NCBI GenBank assembly: GCA_034440575.1
Contig: JAOTOL010001477.1
Coordinates: 1-64,000 of the forward strand
DNA: 64,000 bases
Reading direction: 5' to 3'
DNA from: Imbricaverruca yamaguchii
Lineage: Eukaryota > Arthropoda > Thecostraca > Neoverrucidae
Below are positions 1-11,664 of this stretch, piece after piece. The notes beneath the pieces were generated by a model. That model was not told where the DNA came from, did not search any database, and worked only from the letters and a program-made list of their open reading frames with translations. The translations under genes and the position numbers were made by a program. Position 1 is the first letter of the stretch, and every line of letters begins with the position of its first letter.

Positions 1-239
1 AATCTGAGAAGGAGCATGTCCACTAACGAAAAAAAGCAGTATACAGAGACTGGCTTCCATATTTTGTACTTCTAACATAGAGATCACAAGCTGATGCACA
101 ACACTGCAGCTGCACACAAGTCATCTGTCTTCCATCAGCCCTTAGGACATCACACACAAAGATAAACTTGTCATGCTAAAATTCACACAAATACAGTGTT
201 TCAACAATAGGTTAGCCGAAACTTGCACACAATATTGTA
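1..239. other. Left edge, no recognised gene
   Basis: I see no convincing coding exon or repeat here. The minus strand could hold the downstream part of the P-element-like transposase that ends at a splice donor at 530, but no motif of that family is readable. Confidence 0.3.
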
Positions 240-345
240 CACTCAATCACACCCACACCTGCATGGCACACACACATACATACATACATACATACATACA
301 TACACATACAAACACACATACATACACACACACATTATATATATA
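240..345. repeat. (CA)n/(CATA)n microsatellite
   Basis: The stretch is alternating CACA and CATACATA units running into a short TA run. Open frames across it are repeat translations. Confidence 0.9.
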
Positions 346-529
346 TATTGCAAATTTGTCATATGTTGTCAGACCCAGCTTATACAGTGAAATATTGGGT
401 GTGATAAAGTTGTCTGTGCACAGCTAATAAGGTAGACATCAAAACTGCGGAAGGCTTTGCTTCGTCACGAACTAAGTGATTGCATTTCCTCAATTGAATG
501 ATTGCATACTCATTGGATGACGTAATTAC

Positions 530-1278
530 CTGTCTGGGTTCGCCGGGTGTTTCATCCACGTCCTGTCTCCGACGACACCTGCTGCACGCCACATGCCCTC
601 GTTCGATGTCCCCATGTCACTAACGGCAGCAACGACGTCGAAGCCGATATCATGCAGCGCCGTGACGACCTCCGCTGCCTTCGGCACAGTCATGGGCGCA
701 TCCAGTTCATAGAATATTGGCTGCTTCCAAGATGAGCAAAGGCCACGGATCATCAACAGCTGGAGCTTTGACCCGGCGACGACTTGGTCGGAGGTCTGGT
801 CGTAGGCTACCTGGCCATTCAGGGACATCTCGTCAAAGCACATGACGCAGATCCTCTCCAGTGGGCTCATGGTCTGGACAGCAGACTTCAAAACCCACAA
901 GGCAGCGTCCATCAGTCCCGGCGTCACGCAGAAGCCTCTTGTCCACCTTGAGAGGGTGCTGCTGGAAGGTAGAGGAGATGGAGGGCATGCTGTGCGTAGG
1001 CATATGCCTTACGGCTGATGCAGCGCAGGCCCACAGCTTTCGCCACATCTCCAGCTTTCCAGCGCTTGTGCTGCCCAGTCGCGAGACGGTCGAGCTGCCC
1101 CTTGCTGAGGACGTCGTCTTGCTGAAGCTGAATAGCGGCCGCTGCCTGTAGCTTGAGCTGACGGATTTCGCGTTGTAAGTGCGACTTCTCTTGGCGCCAC
1201 TTCAGCAGATCCAGTCTGTGCTTGGCCTGCATGAGATGCAGCTGCCTCTTCAGCGTCCGGACGAACAGCTGGTAATTC
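530..1278 (-). pseudogene. P-element/THAP9-like transposase exon with frameshift
   Basis: Read on the minus strand, a coiled-coil segment rich in Leu, Lys and Gln (about 1270-1130) is followed by a helix-turn-helix-like block (LSKGQLDRLATGQ, then KAYAYAQHALHLL). After a shift of reading frame near 945-965 comes an RNase-H-like catalytic block with MCFDEMSLNGQVAY, a long beta-rich stretch and VSDMGTSNEG. In P-element and THAP9 transposases these positions hold two catalytic aspartates (FDEM and SDMG). The block ends HPANPD followed by CAG|GTAATT, a good 5' splice site, and it starts after a TTTTTCAG acceptor, so it looks like one internal exon. The third catalytic acidic residue and the THAP zinc finger are not seen in the window. 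The frameshift argues for a decayed copy, although a sequencing error of one base cannot be excluded. Confidence 0.8.
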
Positions 1279-1610
1279 CTGAAAAATGGACAGGGAAACA
1301 TTGTACAAACATTTTGAGCTCCATGTGAGATTTGTTGGAGTATAAACCCTTCATAATTTTAGTATACGTTTTGCATCGTGCTCAGCTACAATTTGTCATG
1401 CTGTATTTAGTATGATGCACAATCTGTGGATATCACTGCTATTTCAATAATTGTAGTTATAAATCACTACACAAAATACTAATGATATTAAATATGGTCA
1501 AACTTTAAAATGTACCTTCACCATGTACGAAACAATTAACAGCTAATGATCATAAATGTTTATTGTGTGAGGTATTGAAGATTACCCATGCATATATATG
1601 TATATATGTA

Positions 1611-1613
<3 letters not shown>

Positions 1614-1672
<59 letters not shown>
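1614..1672. repeat. (TA)n microsatellite
   Basis: About 29 uninterrupted TA dinucleotides. Confidence 0.95.
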
Positions 1673-1677
<5 letters not shown>

Positions 1678-1679
1678 TC

Positions 1680-3109
1680 ATTTATTTATGTATACATGTA
1701 AAGCTAAAGTGGGATGCATGTGATACAAGTACTCCAAGGCGACGCCGGAATTTTTACATTGTGCAATAGGACTGTAAGGGAAAAATGATACAAAGCCATG
1801 CAATATCATAAAGCCATCTGTGGCACCAAACTTGTCCCAACAGAATCATGGGCTCTTAAAATATTGCACAGTAGAATATTATTTTATTATTAATATGGCA
1901 GGAGTGGCTATTGGCAATGATCAATCTAGTAATGTTCAACTAGATCTAGAGGATCTAAAAGTGGTGATCAATGGCAGATGTCTTTCAACTATGAAAAATG
2001 CAAGTTATGCATTTGGTACGGATGCAACAAGCGAATTATTCGCTTAGCGGAGAGGGTCTGAACTATTGTGTGAAGCTCTCGATTATTAGTTGTTGGATGT
2101 TGCGGTTTTGGACTTTACTTACTTTGGGCCTTTTTTTGGATGTTATATTTTTGGACTTTATGATTCTTGGGTTTTTCCCAATTGGACTTTTTTATTAGAT
2201 GTTAGCTTCTTGTATCGATGTTCCAGGTTGCTCTGCGTTGCGGTTCGGAGCTTGTTTGGGACGGGTCTGAGCCAAGGGAGAAAGGAAGATATTTATTACT
2301 CACTAACGCAGTAGAGTCAACAGGCATCGGCGCAGCGCTGCAGCTACAATTACAGAAGTCCGCTCTGAAAAGGAGGAAGCAGCTCGGAAAAGCCGTGTGA
2401 AGTTCTGTACGGGGTTAGTACCTACTCGTAATGCGTTGTTCTTTTGTCGGCCTCAACAGGCCACTGGCCGGTGCTCCAGATCAAGAGCCGCGCGCAACAC
2501 GCTTTTGACCTATCTAGGACCTGGCAGTGCCAGTGCGTTGCTGACGTTGGCATGTGAACTAGGTAGGTAGCATGAAGAATATGGTCTTCAAATCAAGGTT
2601 ATGTCGGTGTGCTGTCTGTGCATGAAACATTGTTCTTAGTGCCAGTAGAAGAACAGCAAGTGTGTCTGGGGTTGTCAAGATTGGAAAAGCAGGCTGTTCT
2701 TGGATTTTTGGTGTCCAGAACTGTATTCCCACCAGAAAATTGTTGTCTCATTTATCTTGCTTGGAAGTTGAATGATTCTGTTTGACAATGAACTGCTCTA
2801 TGCCAAAGTGCTTGGTAAGTTTGCAGTTTCAAGTAGGTTGGCCCTAGGCCTTTCTACCTACCTACTTTTCAATCATTTTAATTTATTTTCCAATGTAATG
2901 TTTATGAATGTGTTGGCATAATGTGACCACTCATTTTCTCCACAATTGTTTATTGTTTAGTTTTGGGCAAGTTAACACCCAAAATGAACTGAGTTGGGTA
3001 GGTAGGTACCCAGATAGGTACCTACCTAGGTACCTCTCTGGGTATCTACTACAAAAGTACTGTTCAAAATAAAGAACAATGTAGTGTAACCTAGCGTAGC
3101 ATTCCCAGC
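1680..3109. other. AT-rich noncoding stretch
   Basis: No recognisable exon. The part near 2870-2995 (a CCACTCATTTTCTCC-like block followed by CAAAGT/CAAGTTAACACC) resembles blocks near 18650, 18800 and 38860 and belongs to a dispersed repeat. The stretch 2990-3050 is rich in AGGTAGGTACC-type palindromic repeats. Confidence 0.5.
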
Positions 3110-3178
3110 AACTATAATGGGCACTACATAACAAGTAGCAGTTGATGTGCCCCTAAGCCCAAATAATCAATCAATCCA
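3110..3178 (-). mobile_element. Short retroposon tail copy (TTATTTGGGCTTAGGG family)
   Basis: On the minus strand this reads (TTGATTGAT)n, TTATTTGGGCTTAGGGG, CACATCAACTGCTACT, TATGTAGTGCCCAT. Related copies occur at 7705-7738, 50635-50693, 50914-50982, 51876-51907 and 54559-54616. A repeated 3' block next to a variable TTGGTTGATT run is typical of a SINE or short LINE tail. The parent element is not identified. Confidence 0.55.
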
Positions 3179-3582
3179 AGCAAATATACATTCTTTGGAA
3201 AATATGAAAAATTGCTAACCTATTTTTTTATTATAACAAAATCAAATTGAAAAACCTAACGTAGCCTGGCATGTTGCTGAACTTTTTTATTCCCCCATAA
3301 AAATACCAGACTTAAAACAGGAGCTTTACCAAAACAAACCTAAACCCTTTATTCACTTGATGTTGGTAAAATGTGTGTAAAGCATGTTTCATGTATACTA
3401 TAATCTGAAATATTACCAAGTCAAAGTGTTTGATGTTTACTGCAAACTGCACACTGAGGTTCTCTCGTGACAGATTGGAATACAAATATCCTCGATATTG
3501 AATCACCCAGAAGTTTTCTTTGCCTTACCTAGAATCACAAAGTGCAAATGAAATCTTGGTACATATTGCATTTTTTAGCCAT

Positions 3583-4460
3583 GTTGATGTCATAAAGTCA
3601 TAAGTCATAAAGTGTTAAGGCTTAATAAGGGCCACAAGGGCCCATCTGGGTCAAGCCTGTCTAGAAGATATTAGAAAGTACATGTTCACACTTATCAATT
3701 CCAAACCCATGCAATCCCTCCACCTGTGCCACCACAGCCAATCTCATCAGTATGACATCGCAAAGGAAGTTGCCAAATCCACTGCTAGGTACACCCCATA
3801 TAGTACAACATAATACTAGCATAATGTTATACCCTATATAGCTAGTGAAAATACTCAATATCCCATGCATCACAAGTTAGAATTCAAAAACAACATTTTC
3901 CTGTCTAAAAAATTATCCACCCTACTTTTAAAGACATTCAATGAGGGACTCCCCACTGCATCAGCAGGCAGCCTATTCCATTGGTCAACAACCCTTTGAC
4001 TGAAGACCTGTTGTCGTTTAACTGTCCTGCACCTCATTTTGTCTAACCTGAATTGATGACCCTATGGGATACTCTAAACTGCAGAGCATCATTCAAATTG
4101 ACCTGATCTAGCCCTCTAACAATTTTGTACATTTCAATCATGTCTCCCTTAATCTCCTATACTTGAGTGAGTACATATCTAATGCATTAAGCCTTTCTCT
4201 ATATTCTAAGTTACTTAATCCACTGCGAGTCTAGTGGCTTTGCGCTGGACTCTTTCTAACATATCTATATCCTTTTCTAGGTAGGGGCTCCATGCTTGTA
4301 CAGAGTACTCCAAGTGGGGCCGCACAGATGTGTGCCCACATTTCCTCATATGTTTGGAATATGGGATATATATGAGATTTATGGTAACTAGAGTCAGTAC
4401 AGAGAAGGTGCCATGGACACAGAGAGGATGAAAGGTCTGGAATATGGTGCCAGATTGCAA
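3583..4460 (-). mobile_element. LINE 3' fragment (reverse transcriptase C-terminal region)
   Basis: The minus strand encodes [18 protein letters not shown] and [12 protein letters not shown], the conserved segment downstream of the reverse transcriptase palm in CR1/L2/Jockey-type LINEs (compare VRPHLEYCIQAWSP in the copy at 5166-7372). Reading leftward, the frame is broken repeatedly. The element ends in a 3' UTR containing GGGCCCTTGTGGCCC and an octamer microsatellite of TTTATGAC units (about 3587-3615). It is a different subfamily from the two plus-strand LINE copies, which share the GGGCCCTTGTGG motif but end in TTTATGTC repeats. It is 5' truncated and inactive. Confidence 0.8.
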
Positions 4461-5165
4461 AAACTAGATTTGTACTCTGAAAGGTAGCCTCATTTCAGCA
4501 GACATTGGCAAATGTCAAGATTTATGGTGGTCATTCTACCATCAAGATCCCTGACATGTTTGTGCTGGCACCATCAGTGAACATGTGTGGACATTCACTG
4601 AAATTGGCTGGGGATGAGTAGTCTAGGGTTAAGCCACACATCTCAATCTGGATATTGTGGGTTCAAATTTCACCTGTTGCTGCTCTTCACCAATGGGCAA
4701 TCTGTGTGTGAGATTGTCAATGCTACATGACTCAACAGTTAAAGTGTGGTAGAACCAGTATCTGCCACTACTGAAATTGGCTCACAGATGTGCATTAGTT
4801 GATTGTATGAAAATATTGTTTAGCCTCAAATGCTGTGCTATATGGAATTCACTATCTGATGATGTGGTAGCCTTATTGAACCTGGCTGCATTTAATGCTG
4901 TACTGCAATCAAATCTCTGCACATTGTTGTATGGGTATCCTGAATAGTTTAACTATGATAATATACTAACCAAACTTGAAGAGTAGCTTTCATTTTTTGT
5001 ATTTAATTTTGTTGAACACACATTAGAAATTGGGTGGCAACTATCTATTAGCAGATGTAGTGTCACTCTAAGTTTATTAATTCTGCTTAAGGCACACTTT
5101 CCAGTTCCTGTTATATGCCCGGTCTTTATGATAACTGTATTTTTCTTTAATCCTGGGATTGGTGT
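4461..5165. other. Unassigned AT-rich stretch
   Basis: No exon, RNA gene or repeat that I recognise. The part nearest 5165 is the target flank of the truncated LINE. Confidence 0.4.
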
Positions 5166-7372
5166 ACAGCAGACTTTAACGGCATGAGAGCGGCTTTAAG
5201 TGCCATCAGATGGGAAGAAGAATTCTCCAATTTAAATGCCTGTGAAATGTGGGAAAAGTTCAAATCTTACTTAAAGGAAACTCAGATTAGACATGTCCCC
5301 CAAAAGCAAAGACGCAAAAGAAGGGTAGGAAAGCCAGCATGGCTTACACCAGACGTGATAAAAGCAATTAGGGCTAAGAAAACTGCATTTAGAGTTTTTA
5401 AAGAAGCCTCAAATGTCATTAATCTAAAGGCGTATCGAAAAGCTAGAGACACTGTGAAGCAAAAAACCAGAGCAGCAAAGCGAGCAAAGGAACTGGATTT
5501 AGCTAGAAACTGTAATGGGGACAGTAAAAAGTTTCTTTAGTTTCTACAAGCTGAGTAAAGTTTCTAGCACAATTGGTCCACTGGAAGTAAATGGGACTAC
5601 ATTGGGTGAGGATATTGAGATGGTTGAGGAGCTGAGCAAGCAGTTCAAATCAGTGTTTACATTGGAAGATATGACCAATCTGCCGACCGTACACCATAGT
5701 TCAGTTACATGGGATCTGACAAATGATGTTGATTTCATTGGTAGTGATGTTGTTTACAATCATATCAGGAAAATAAAGCCAAATAAGGCAGCAGGACCTG
5801 ATGATATTTATGCTAGGGTGTTGCGGGAAACTGAAAAGGAACTGGCATTTCCACTTAGTATAATATTTTGTAGATCAGTTTCACATAATGAAATTCCAAC
5901 CGATTGAAAAGGGCAAATGTAGTTCCTATTTTCAAGAAAGGAGAAAGAGGGAAAGTTGAAAACTATAGGCCAATAAGTCTCACATCCCTAGTCTGCAAGG
6001 TACTCGAATCAATTATCAAGGATAGAATAGTTAGCTATCTGGAAGGTAGCAGATTGATTCAAGATACTCAACATGGATTTAGAAAAGGACGATCGTGTCT
6101 CACAAACCTCTTGGACTTTTTGAACTTCGCCACAGAACAATTTGATCAGGGAAATCAGGTTGATGTAGCATATCTTGACTTTAGTAAGGCCTTTGACAAG
6201 GTACCCCATAAACGGTTAATGATACAGCTTCAGTCCCATGGTATTGCAGGTAGCATCTTAAAATGGATAGAGTTGTGGCTTTCAGATAGACAGCAAAGAG
6301 TGATGCTAAATGGTACAAAGTCATCATGGCAAAATGTTCTTAGTGGAGTCCCCCAGGGGTCAGTACTAGGGCCATTACTGTTCATTATATTTGTAAATAA
6401 CATTGAAAGTGGCCTAAGCAGTAAAGTTTTGAAATTTGCAGATGATTTGAAGGTCTTTAGGGCAATAACAGGTCAGGATGAGCATATCTTGCTGCAAAAA
6501 GACTTAGACAAACTTGTGAAGTGGTCCGAAGAATGGCAAATGAAATTTAACTTTGATAAGTGCAAAATCATGCATGTAGGTAAGCAGCATATGAAGGCTC
6601 CATACTTGATGGGTGGCCAAGTGCTATCAGTGACTCAACAGGAGAAGGATTTAGGTGTTATTCTAAACACAAAATTGGGGGGCGTCAGAACAGACCAAGG
6701 AAGCCAGGAAGAAGGCACTGAGAATGCTCGGGGCAATAAATAGGAATGTATCATACAGAAGTGAGGAAGTGATCAGGAAGCTTTACTGTGCATACGTCAG
6801 GCCACATTTGGAATACTGCATCCAAGCTTGGTCTCCTAGCTATGAAAAAGATTGTTGGCTTTTAGAGAGAGTACAAAAGAGGGCTACAAAAATGGTTAAT
6901 GGCATAAGCAACCTGGCATATGAGGAAAGATTGAAGAAATTGAATATGTTTTCACTTAGATATAGAAGGCTGAGAGGAGATCTCATCGAGGTCTTTAAAT
7001 TTGTCAATGGTCTGGAGAGGGGATACCTTGGGGAAATGTTTGAATTTAACAGAAATGATGCAATTAGAGGTCATAAATTCAAAATTAAAATTAACCACAG
7101 CAGAACAAGGTTAAGGCAAACTTTCTTCACCAACAGGGTAGTGGAACACTGGAACCAGCTGCCAGAAAACATCGTCAGTAGCAGCACATTGAACATCTTT
7201 AAAAACAGCATAGACAATCATTATAAGAATAGAGGGCTTGCTTTTCAGTATTACAGGGAGGGCTGATTGACAGATTTGGTGGGCAACTGGTTCAGTGTAC
7301 AGAGTGCAACCAAGAAGGGCCCTTGTGGCTCAGAGTTGCACTAATCTTTTATGTCTTTATGTCTTTATGTCT
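5166..7372 (+). mobile_element. CR1/L2-like LINE, 5'-truncated copy A with reverse transcriptase
   Basis: Homology to copy B begins abruptly near 5166 (GCAGACTTTAACGG), inside the linker after the endonuclease, as expected for 5' truncation during target-primed reverse transcription. The pol frame then holds RT motifs in order: NKAAGPDDIYARVL, VPIFKKGERGKVENYRPISL, QHGFRKGRSCLTNLL, YLDFSKAFDKVPH, GVPQGSVLGPLLF, FADD at 6435-6446 (the catalytic box) and VRPHLEYCIQAWSP. Breaks are a stop at 5905-5907 (copy B reads DSIRAN there) and a one-base gain in a G run near 6680 that moves the C-terminal part to another frame. The 3' end is GGGCCCTTGTGGC followed by TTTATGTC repeats at about 7341-7372. 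It cannot encode a full protein. Confidence 0.92.
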
Positions 7373-7375
7373 TTA

Positions 7376-9761
7376 TACCCGCAGGCTCCCCTTGATTGCC
7401 ACTGAACTCATATCTGGATGAAGAAAAACTCAAGAATTTGGGAAGCCAACCAAGTGAGAGGACCAGGTGAGAGGACCATGATAGTTTACCTCTTGGCATT
7501 GGCAGGTACAGAAGTATATTTGTCCTGTTTTGTAATTTGACTTGGTACCAAATAGCCAATTAAACATATATGCAGCACACACAGACAGCTAGGTGGCCAG
7601 TGATATTTAAATTTCCACCATATACACATGCCTTTCAAAGCTTATTACATAGGTATACACTAATTTCTAAGATAACAATGAATGGGTGCAAATGATCAAA
7701 ACTGGTCAAAGCACCCTAAAGCCCAAATAACTAACAAGATAACAATGAACTATCCAAAAATGTGATTGCCATAGTAGAAGTGTAATAGATCGTAAGCATG
7801 CCTCTGGCTGACTGAGGACTCTGAGCTGAAAGTGCTCATCCACTGTCCAGCAGGCAACTAGTTGTGTGTGGTGTGCTGAAAGTGCACCCTTTGGCATAAT
7901 ATGGGGTGTGACTGATCATGCTTAATTGTGTCAATTATAGCTCATTTCTCTGCTCATTTCTAATGTTATGTGCCCAGTAGCCATCTGCCATAATAGCCAT
8001 CTACTTCAGTGAACTGACTGACCTGTATTCTTGAAGCACTTGCATTTACTTTGCTATGTATGCATACTTCAATGTTGTAACTAGATTCAGTCTGCCTGAG
8101 CTTTTTTACCCATAGTGCTGGCATGCTGCTCAATAAATATCATCTCTCAGATCTCCTGGTGAGCTGTTTCCTGGGCATGCTAGAGCAGCGATGGTGACCG
8201 TACTGCCGTGTAATCCCATCCCTCTTTCTCTATCCTAAGGAGATTGGTCACACTAAATGTGTGGAGTAGCTAGGCCATGCACATCCTGGGTGTTCCTTGG
8301 CAACAACACCTCCCTGGCTTTAGAACAGCTAGCCAGACCTACCACTATGCTGCTCCTTGCTGGTGGCCTTCACAGATCCTATGCCCACTCATGCATGTAG
8401 GTGCTAGAGAAGCTTCTGAGTATGAATCAGAAGAAGCTGATGGACTAGACTTGTTGAAGCTTACCTAGAAACTTCTATCATTTCTTTGGGAAATCAGTTA
8501 TAAACAGGGTTTTGTATATCCACAGCCCATGCTACCTTGACCTACTTTTAGATGGCACCTGTCCATCACATATTTGTCATAGGAGCAGCACAGGCCACAG
8601 GCATTTACACGTGACATCGCCGCTGTTGTGGGCAGTGTGACCACCTTTTTGGCAGCGATAAAAGTCTCTAAAAAGTCTCCTGGACACTGTGTGATCCTGT
8701 GTAATGTCTAAGGAAAGTTTGTCATCAAAATACCATATATGATGTCAGAGCAGCATGGGATTCAATTTCAAATGCTATTGCACAATCAACAACCAATCCA
8801 TTGGATGTCACAATATTTCGCCTTTCCAGATCCAGAATACCAGAAACCAAATCCAACCATGCCAAAAGTGAAATATATTTGGATCAACTACACACATGCT
8901 TGCTGATGTTGTAACTGACATGGATGCAGGATGTCATTGGGCGGCTGTGATCTATGCCACACAAATGTTACAGAAATTCAGCATAAGACCTGTAGTTATT
9001 GACTGGACAGAACAACATAATAGCACAATATGCCACATCAACTTTGATTGCAGTCTTCCATTGATGATAATGGGCAGTACACTATATAATTACATATTTT
9101 GTTTGGGAATATAATTATATTAGGTTTAATCATAACATGATGCACGTGGCACATATTCCAGGGACTCCCTATGCAGCCTGCTGGCACTACAAAGGTTGCA
9201 ACAAATTACATTTAACAATACACAACTCTTCTTCTTCTTCAGAATTTCAACTTATGTTGGAAGTTGTGGGAATGAGGCCCCCAAGCTTGTTGAACAGCAA
9301 AGCTTGTTGAACAGCTACAGCAAAGCTTGTTGAACAGATTCTGCATGTGATCCCTTCCTCTTACTGCAAGAGACGTTTATTCAGATATAATGAATCTTTT
9401 TTTAATAAGTTGAAGATGAGATGTATTGATATCCCCCATATTTTTTCATTTAGGCAATGTGATGATGAAATGCTTTTCAAGCTGATTCTTGTGTAATGAC
9501 ATTGACATAATATTAATTTCACGAAAGTCAGAGGGTTCATCGCCTCCACAGTTTTGGCGACGACTATCATCGGATAGAAATTTTGAATTCATGCACTGAG
9601 AACAAGTTACTGTCCTGATGACTGAACTCAATCTGTATGTAAGATGAGACATAAAGCATTAGAGTTTAGGTGCACATCGACTGGAGTGGTTATACAGCAT
9701 GGGACATCATAATGAGGTGATCTTTTTTGTGTCTGTGCAAAGTGAAATCTAGTCATTTACT

Positions 9762-9763
<2 letters not shown>
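7376..9763. other. Gene-free stretch
   Basis: No convincing exon on either strand. It contains a minus-strand copy of the short retroposon tail (7705-7738) and a 17-bp triplicate AAGCTTGTTGAACAG at about 9283-9336. Confidence 0.5.
7705..7738 (-). mobile_element. Short retroposon tail copy
   Basis: The block CACCCTAAAGCCCAAATAAC is repeated almost exactly at 51876-51907. It is the reverse complement of the TTATTTGGGCTTTAGGG block of the family described at 3110. Confidence 0.5.

Positions 9764-9840
<77 letters not shown>
9764..9840. repeat. (TA)n microsatellite
   Basis: An uninterrupted TA run of about 38 units. Confidence 0.95.
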
Positions 9841-9844
<4 letters not shown>

Positions 9845-10151
9845 AATTTGGATGTAACATATATATACATATTTATATATGACATAGGACAAATTAATTG
9901 TTAATTTAAGTTCATCTAATGATTGCACAATGTTTTTTTAATGTTACAAAACAGATTGTGGCCTTGAAATTAAATTCAGAAATCAAATTCCATTCCCACC
10001 TATGTCTTGAGGTGTAGCTATATTGCTCCAGGCCGAAGGCCTGTCATGGCAACTCACTGTTCTTAACACGCACCATTCGCAATTTCCGTTGCAGGCTACT
10101 GGCTACACATCTCCTGATTGTTGCTCAGGTGACGTTCTCTCCGGATCCGAC

Positions 10152-10331
10152 ATGAACGGCTTCAGCACCGGTGACGAGGACTCGCGCGACTCGCGCGCCT
10201 CGCACGGCCAGGTGTGCTGCCTGCGCGACGATGTTGGCCGCTGCTCCCGGCCGGCCGGCAACGCCTCCTACAACAAGCGCATCCAGAAGATAGTCAACCA
10301 GCGCAAGCTGGTGCTCTGCAATGACGTGGAG
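10152..10331 (+). CDS. SAP30L: SAP30/SAP30L exon 1
   Basis: Codes for 60 residues and ends GTGGAG|GTGAGT, a strong 5' splice site in phase 0. Three of the C2CH zinc-finger ligands lie in this exon. Confidence 0.93.
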
Positions 10332-11580
10332 GTGAGTGCGTCGGCGAACAGAGGTGATCATGCCGCCCAACGCGCCTCTGGCGGCGGTGGCGAGAACGAG
10401 AATAAGGGGCGTCGAAGTGTGCATATGGGGATGAATATCAGTACAAATCTGACATGCACAATATATTGGCAGACTCAGTGATCATTTGCTTGGAACTCAA
10501 GATGCCTTGTATCTCGCGGACGACTTGTGGTGCCCCTAGCTTAGAAAAGGATACATCATTTTCCAGGTGTAACCTTACCAGCACCATTGCCCGCTTGCAT
10601 TAAGCTGATGTCTCCCCGCTCCAGACACGTGCACCGTTCCATGCACATGCACATTAAAAATGTTGTACTTGAGCACATTGCTATAGAGCGCGTCCGCATT
10701 CATCATATGAACCCAACTGACTTAGCCTTTCTGCAGCGCATGCCACGTCTTTATTCATTAACACAAGTATGTCGTCTGCTTAGAGCTGAACACCCCAATA
10801 TTTGCTGGTATTACCCACATGTTAGCTGAAGGGGTTCAGCAGCGAAACAACAATGAATATATGTGTGTAGGTATGAAGCTATAAGATCTGGACAGTTTGC
10901 GTGCGTTCCGCCAACCTCCGATATAAGGGCATGGACCATGTCCCTCAGGTGGCTTCCACTTTTTTGGCTTACGATTTAAGTAAAAATATTGCGGGGGGGA
11001 GTGACAAGTGGCGGAAATCCGCACAGTATTGCTGACTTCGGATAGGTTTTTTAACTCCATGGCAACCAAGGTTATCAAGTAATATAAATCCTGGAAGTAG
11101 AAGGGAATGTAGAAGAAAGTGTGCTTGACGAAAAGAAACCAGAGACAGAGTTTCGGAGAGGACAGAGTGAAGGTGATAACTGAGAAGTATCTGAAAATTT
11201 GCCCGGCCTTGGCGCCGAAACCAGGGCCGGGCTTAGGTGCCAGAAAACGCTCCCAAGCTTGACATGGCCTTGGGCGAGAAAGGTATCAATTGTTGCCACG
11301 ACAGCTATTTTATAGTGCGCAAAACGAGAAGATTATCTTGGAACTTTTTGATGATTTGGCGCTTTCCTTGGATAACTTTGAGTGGATTTAAGTATCGAGG
11401 ATTTAATTATAATAATATGTATATGATTATTTAATGCAATATTAGTGATTATAAATTGCAGTCATTTTTAATGGCTATAATGCATGCATAATACAATTAT
11501 ATTTTACTGATACATTAGATTTAATAGTTATCATCACTTTGGTATTTCTTCCACCGATGAACTACTCCATGTTATGTGTG

Positions 11581-11664
<84 letters not shown>

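Noticed and set aside
1563..1769. ORFs of alternating Tyr-Ile residues at this and other (TA)n tracts
   Set aside because: These are translations of dinucleotide repeats.
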